DNA of 64,000 nucleotides, from the NCBI GenBank assembly GCA_022826345.1, contig JAJDVB010000040.1, positions 1-64,000 on the forward strand, given 5' to 3'. The position numbers were made by a program, and so were the translations under genes. Below, in pieces: positions 59,970 to 64,000 of this stretch. Source of the DNA: Alphaproteobacteria bacterium (GTDB lineage: Bacteria > Pseudomonadota > Alphaproteobacteria > UBA828). The notes under the pieces are model-generated. The model made no database searches. It was not told where the DNA came from and was given only the letters and a program-made list of their open reading frames with translations. Every line of letters begins with the position of its first letter. Positions within the stretch are counted from its first letter, which is position 1.

Positions 59970-60812
59970 TCACTTGCGGCGGGGTGCCGGCGGGGCGCCG
60001 TAGAGCGCAAGGCGTACCGCTTGCCACGCGGCGTCCAATCCGCGGCGCAGCGAGGCGCCGTCCCGCGCCAGCAGGCGCACGCCGACGCCGGCCTCGTTGG
60101 GGAGCGCCGAAGCGCCGCCGTAGAACGCATCCGTGGGCGCGAGGGCTGCGCGCAGAGCCGCCAGTATGGTCTCGCACGCCGGGCCGCGGTGGGCGACCAC
60201 GAAACTGCCCTGGGCGGGCCAGCGCGCGACTTGGCCGCGCCCTGCCGCCAGCCGTTCGCCCGCAACCTCGTAGCGCTCCAGCGCGAGCAGCCGGCCGCCA
60301 TCGTCGCGGATCCGCATCTCCGCCCCAAAACTCTCGAAGCGTCGGTCCTCCCCGCCCGGGTCGTGGTGCGCGAAGCTCTCGGACGCGATGACCGTGGCGT
60401 CCGCCGCAGCCTCGATCTCCAGCACCGAGGCGAGCCGTGCGCCTGGGAACATGATCAACGGGTCCGGCAGGTACTCGAGCAGCGCGCCGTCCGCAGCCTC
60501 CAGCAGAACCGTCTGTCGCGCCGGCGCCGCCGGCATGCGGTGCACGATGGTCGCCGCCTGGGTGGTCACGTGGCCGGCGCTACCGGCGCCTGCGACGCAG
60601 GTCATCACGAGATCTTCGCCCTGATAGATGCCGCCGGAGACCGACTGAAGGTAGAGCGTCAGTGCCCCTGCCGGCGCCTCTTCGAAATAGAACGGCCGGG
60701 TGATGTGGAAGGGATAGCCGACTCGCTGGCGCGCGATATAGCTCCGCCCGTCGGGCGCGCGGGCGAAGCGGAGCGCGGCTTGCGGCCCTTCGTTGGGCCG
60801 GGCGGCCGGCAT
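59970..60812 (-). CDS. ureD: urease accessory protein UreD
   Basis: Urease maturation chaperone of 280 aa that helps deliver nickel to apo-urease with UreF and UreG. Recognised from RPFYFEEAPAGALTLYLQS, SGGIYQGEDLVM, HVTTQAATIVHR and YLPDPLIMFPGA. ATG 60812 is used; TTG 60827 is an alternative. It lies 24 nt after ureC, whereas in most proteobacterial operons ureD precedes ureABC. Confidence 0.9.
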   Translation of the reverse strand: MPAARPNEGPQAALRFARAPDGRSYIARQRVGYPFHITRPFYFEEAPAGALTLYLQSVSGGIYQGEDLVMTCVAGAGSAGHVTTQAATIVHRMPAAPARQTVLLEAADGALLEYLPDPLIMFPGARLASVLEIEAAADATVIASESFAHHDPGGEDRRFESFGAEMRIRDDGGRLLALERYEVAGERLAAGRGQVARWPAQGSFVVAHRGPACETILAALRAALAPTDAFYGGASALPNEAGVGVRLLARDGASLRRGLDAAWQAVRLALYGAPPAPRRK

Positions 60813-60836
60813 GGTGACGGCAGCCAAGAGACGGGC

Positions 60837-62546
60837 TCAGCGCAGCAGGTAGTTCTGGCCGAGGGTGATCGTGTCGATCGGCTCGCAGGCCGCAAGCGTC
60901 CCGTCGACGAAGACCTCGAAGGTCTGGGAGTCGACCCGGATGTCGGGGCAGGCGTCGTTGTGCAGCATGTCCTTCTTGGTGAGCTTGGTGAAGCTCCCGA
61001 TCGGCAGGATCGGCTTGGCAAGCCCGAGCCGGCCCTGCACGTCGATGTCGAGTGCGCGCCGATGGGCGAAGTTGGCGCTGAGCGTCGTCGGCGCCCGCCC
61101 GTGATGGCCGAACTGCGGCCGCATGATCACCGGCTCGGTCTGGAAGTAGCTGCCCGATGGATCGCCGCTCGCGCCCCAGGCGACGAAGCCGCCCTTGATC
61201 ACGCCGAAGGGCTTCATCCCGAAGAAGGCGGGCTTCCAGGTCACGAGGTCGGCCATCTTGCCCGGCTCCAGCGAGCCCACGTACTGATCGATACCGAAGG
61301 CGATCGCCGGGTTGATGGTGTACTTCGCGATGTAACGCTTGATGCGCTCGTTGTCCGCGTCGGCGGTGGTCTCCTCCGGCAGCCGCCCGCGCTGGTCGCG
61401 CATCTTGCTCGCAAGCTGCCAGCAGCGCGTGATGACCTCGTTGATCCGCCCCATGCCCTGGCTGTCGGAGCCGAACATCGAGACCGCGCCGATGTCGTGC
61501 AGCACGTCCTCGGCCGCGATGGTGCCGTGGCGCACCCGGCTTTCGGCGAAGGCCACGTCCTCCGGCAGGTCGAAGCGCAGCAGGTGGCAGGCCATGGTCA
61601 TGTCGAGCTGTTCGTCGAAGACGTTGACCGTGTAAGGGTTGGTCGGGTTGGTCGAGGACGGCAGGCAGTGCGGCTCGCCGTTGCAGCGGATGATGTCCGG
61701 CGCATGGCCGCCGCCGGAACCTTCCGTGTGGTACATGTGGATGGTGCGGCCCGCGATCGCCGCCATCGTGTCCTCGTAGAAGCCGGATTCGTTCAGCGTG
61801 TCCGTGTGGATCTGGACCGGGAAGTCGTGCTCGGCCGAGGCACGCAGGCAGGCGTCGATGGTGGCCGGCATGGCGCCGTAATCCTCGTGGATCTTCACGC
61901 CGATGATGGCGCCGTCGAGGTGCTCGGCGACGGTCGCGGGATCGTGGGACGAGCCGCGGCCGAAGAAGCCGAAGTTGAGCGGCCACGCCTCCGATGCCTC
62001 TAGCATGCGGTAGGTGTTCCACGGGCCGCCGCAATCGATGGCGAAGAGCGGACCCATGGTGCCGCCGATCATGGTGGTAAGCCCGCTCGCCAGCGCGTGG
62101 TTGCACTGCTCCGCCGACATCCAGTGGACGTGCACGTCGATGCCGCCCGGTGTCACGATCAGGCCGCTGGCGGGGTAGTAAGTGGTGTTGGGGCCGCAGA
62201 CGAGATTCTGATCCACGCCGTCCTGGATATTGGGATTGCCGGCCTTGCCGACGCCCGCGATCTTGCCGTCCTTGATGCCGATGTCGGCCTTCACGAGGCC
62301 GAGCACGGGGTCGATGACGGTCGCATTCTCCACCAGCATGTCGATGGCGCCGTCGGCTGCGGAGGTATGGGCGTCGTAGGCCATGCCGTCCCGCATCACG
62401 CGTCCGGCACCGGTCCAGCACTCGTCGCCGTAGGAGGTGTGGTCGTGCTCGATCTCGCCGATCAGCGAGGTATCGCCGAGCCTGATCTTGTCGCCCTTGG
62501 TCGGCCCGTAGTAGCGGGCATAGGTCTCGCGCGCGATTTTCACCAT
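60837..62546 (-). CDS. ureC: urease subunit alpha
   Basis: Catalytic urease subunit, 569 aa, hydrolysing urea to ammonia and carbamate with two nickel ions. All ligand residues are present: H139 and H141 (DVHVHW), carbamylated K218 (GVKIHEDYG), H247 ([10 protein letters not shown]), H273 ([15 protein letters not shown]) and D361 (SDSQGMGR). The flap Cys-His is C320-H321, but the surrounding motif is MACHLL rather than VCHHL, and the C-terminus ends YLLR rather than the usual LF. It is a complete but divergent urease. It begins 4 nt after the gamma-beta gene. Confidence 0.94.
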   Translation of the reverse strand: MVKIARETYARYYGPTKGDKIRLGDTSLIGEIEHDHTSYGDECWTGAGRVMRDGMAYDAHTSAADGAIDMLVENATVIDPVLGLVKADIGIKDGKIAGVGKAGNPNIQDGVDQNLVCGPNTTYYPASGLIVTPGGIDVHVHWMSAEQCNHALASGLTTMIGGTMGPLFAIDCGGPWNTYRMLEASEAWPLNFGFFGRGSSHDPATVAEHLDGAIIGVKIHEDYGAMPATIDACLRASAEHDFPVQIHTDTLNESGFYEDTMAAIAGRTIHMYHTEGSGGGHAPDIIRCNGEPHCLPSSTNPTNPYTVNVFDEQLDMTMACHLLRFDLPEDVAFAESRVRHGTIAAEDVLHDIGAVSMFGSDSQGMGRINEVITRCWQLASKMRDQRGRLPEETTADADNERIKRYIAKYTINPAIAFGIDQYVGSLEPGKMADLVTWKPAFFGMKPFGVIKGGFVAWGASGDPSGSYFQTEPVIMRPQFGHHGRAPTTLSANFAHRRALDIDVQGRLGLAKPILPIGSFTKLTKKDMLHNDACPDIRVDSQTFEVFVDGTLAACEPIDTITLGQNYLLR

Positions 62547-62550
62547 CTGC

Positions 62551-63246
62551 CTACGCTCCTTGGAAGCCGCCCGCCTTGGCGCGGGCGATCGCCTGATCCT
62601 TCACGGCGGGCGAATCGATCATGCCCTCGGTGAGGCTGCTGAAGCCGCTAATCCGGCCGCGGCCGCCGAACTCCACCAGCGCAACCTCCTTCTGCTGGCC
62701 GGGCTCGAAGCGGACGGCGGTGCCGGACGGGATGTCGAGACGCATGCCGAAGGTCGCCTGCCGGTCGAAGTCGAGCGCCCGGTTGACCTCGAAGAAGTGG
62801 AAGTGGCTGCCGATCTGCACCGGGCGATCGCCGGTGTTGGTGACAGTGACCGAGCCCGTCTTCCGGCCCGCGTTCAGCTCGATCTCTTCGTCCGGCGTGA
62901 TGATCTCGCCGGCGCGGGGACCGGGCGAGGTCTCGGCCTGACCGGGACGAATCGGCTGGTGCACGGTGATGAGCTTGGTGCCGTCCGGGAACATCGCCTC
63001 CACGTGAATCACCGGAACAAGCTCGGGCACGCCGGGCAGCACGTCGTCCGACGTGAGGATTTCCGCGCCGTAGCCCATGAGGTCCTTGAGCGAGCGGCCC
63101 TCACGGGCGCACATCAGAAGCTCGTCGCAGATCAGGGCCACCGCCTCCGGGTGGCTCAACTTGATGCCGCGGCGCTTGTGCTCGCGCGCGAGCTGGGCGG
63201 CCGTGAAGATGGTGAGCCGCTCCTTCTCCGTCGGATTGAGGTTCAT
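62551..63246 (-). CDS. ureAB: urease subunit gamma/beta fusion
   Basis: Fused small urease subunits, 231 aa. The gamma part ([20 protein letters not shown] to about residue 100, with [19 protein letters not shown]) is followed directly by the beta part ([45 protein letters not shown]). Fused gamma-beta subunits occur in several bacterial lineages. ATG 63246 chosen by the standard start. First gene of the minus-strand urease operon. Confidence 0.94.
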   Translation of the reverse strand: MNLNPTEKERLTIFTAAQLAREHKRRGIKLSHPEAVALICDELLMCAREGRSLKDLMGYGAEILTSDDVLPGVPELVPVIHVEAMFPDGTKLITVHQPIRPGQAETSPGPRAGEIITPDEEIELNAGRKTGSVTVTNTGDRPVQIGSHFHFFEVNRALDFDRQATFGMRLDIPSGTAVRFEPGQQKEVALVEFGGRGRISGFSSLTEGMIDSPAVKDQAIARAKAGGFQGA

Positions 63247-63371
63247 CGGCCGTCGTCTCCCTCTTGGCAAGGAGCACCAGAGTAGTCGCCGGACCGCGCG
63301 GAAAACAGGCGAATTTGCCGCTGCCCGGTGCTCGCATAGAATCGCCGCCGCGTCAGGAGGGAGCCCGGCCG

Positions 63372-64000
63372 ATGATAGCCAACGCCAACCGCCAGATCGT
63401 CCTCGCCGCCCGCCCGGACGGGGCGCCAAAGGAGACGGACTTCCGCTTGGTCGAAGCACCGGTGCCCGAGCCGGCGGACGGCGAGCTTCTGGTGCGGACC
63501 ATCTGGCTCTCCCTCGACCCCTACATGCGGCTCAGGATGGGCACGGACCTGCGCTACTACCCGCCCATCCCGCTGGGCGACGTGATCGTGGGCGGCGCGG
63601 TCAGCCGGGTGGTGGAGAGCCGGCATCCGGGCTTCGTGCCCGGCGATATCGTCGACGAGTACACGGGCTGGCAGGACTATGCCATCGCGCAGGGCGCGAG
63701 CGCGCGCAAGGTGGACCCGGCGTTGGGGCCGCTGTCGACCGCCATCGGGGTTCTCGGCATGCCGGGGCTCACCGCTTATCTCGGCCTCGTCAAGGTCGGC
63801 CGGCCCGCGCCGGGCGATACGGTCGTGATCTCGGCGGCGGCGGGCGCGGTGGGCGCGGTCGCCGGCCAGGTGGCGAAGATCGCAGGCTGCCGGGTGATCG
63901 GCATCGCCGGCGGGGCGGAGAAGCTGCGCTATCTCACCCAAGAACTCGGCTTCGACGAGGTCATCGACCGCCACACGGACGACCTGCCCGGCGCCCTGGC
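63372..64000 (+). CDS. MDR-family NADP-dependent oxidoreductase (3' end outside window)
   Basis: First 209 residues of a medium-chain reductase that continue past the window edge. ATG 63372 has GGAGGGAG upstream. Landmarks of the prostaglandin reductase/curcumin reductase group are [44 protein letters not shown] and the nucleotide-binding [19 protein letters not shown]. It probably reduces the C=C bond of enones with NADPH. No zinc ligands are seen. It is divergent from the urease operon. Confidence 0.9.
   Translation, partial: MIANANRQIVLAARPDGAPKETDFRLVEAPVPEPADGELLVRTIWLSLDPYMRLRMGTDLRYYPPIPLGDVIVGGAVSRVVESRHPGFVPGDIVDEYTGWQDYAIAQGASARKVDPALGPLSTAIGVLGMPGLTAYLGLVKVGRPAPGDTVVISAAAGAVGAVAGQVAKIAGCRVIGIAGGAEKLRYLTQELGFDEVIDRHTDDLPGAL

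Overview
The window reads as a stretch of chromosome from a GC-rich (by eye about two thirds G+C) Gram-negative bacterium, most likely an alphaproteobacterium and perhaps of the Rhodospirillales type. This is inferred from the gene orders dapF-mtaB-ftsY and dapE-dapD-HAD nucleotidase, a membrane-anchored CycM-type cytochrome c, an AsmA protein, a DUF4169 protein, a Kdo (kdsB) gene, and many GTG/TTG starts with 4-base GTGA overlaps. No rRNA, tRNA, IS element, prophage or CRISPR array was seen. Long reading frames opposite real genes are codon-bias shadows and are left out.

Layout. 0-6 kb: a five-gene ABC importer operon (Tat-type binding protein, two permeases, two different ATPases whose motif losses are complementary). 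6-9 kb: an intradiol dioxygenase, then an ammonium transporter with a one-helix small protein and a strong terminator, then a 0.5-kb repeat-bearing gap. 9.4-13.7 kb (minus): DsbA-like protein, two EamA exporters, a small membrane protein, an AcoX-like ATP-NAD kinase family protein. 13.9-19.5 kb (plus): NUDIX hydrolase, RND adaptor, RND pump, endonuclease V, all tightly coupled. 19.6-20.8 kb: a DUF433/DUF5615 toxin-antitoxin pair, a small charged protein and a cold-shock protein. 21-27 kb (minus): sugar dehydrogenase, enolase-superfamily dehydratase, rsmB, rpe, heparinase II/III protein. 27.2-31.3 kb: isochorismatase-like hydrolase, a shrunken TAXI binding protein, a PPP phosphatase, cytochrome c, kdsB, DUF924.

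31.4-37.2 kb holds central carbon genes tkt-gap-pgk-(unknown)-fba. 37.2-40.8 kb holds dapF-mtaB-ftsY and a convergent NUDIX gene. 41-46.8 kb is a yejABEF-like peptide importer with two strong hairpins between binding protein and permease. 46.8-47.5 kb is a vapBC pair with an apparently leaderless promoter. 47.5-51 kb (minus) holds dapD-dapE, a HAD nucleotidase, a pentapeptide-repeat protein and DUF4169. 51-55 kb is a large AsmA protein with an acidic, repeat-bearing tail. 55-59.5 kb is a DegP-type protease, a DUF1499 protein and an OmpR/HK pair. 59.6-60 kb is an orphan Phd antitoxin with what looks like the remnant of its VapC toxin. 60-63.2 kb is urease (fused gamma-beta, alpha, UreD) without UreEFG. 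The window ends inside an MDR-family NADP oxidoreductase.

The most interesting items are the asymmetric two-ATPase importer, the Amt-linked single-helix protein, the 9/10-bp ATCCC repeat array, the internally deleted TAXI protein, the leaderless vapBC promoter with overlapping operator, and the decayed VapC. Nothing here is a clearly new multi-gene defence or biosynthetic system. All functional statements rest on motif recognition by eye.
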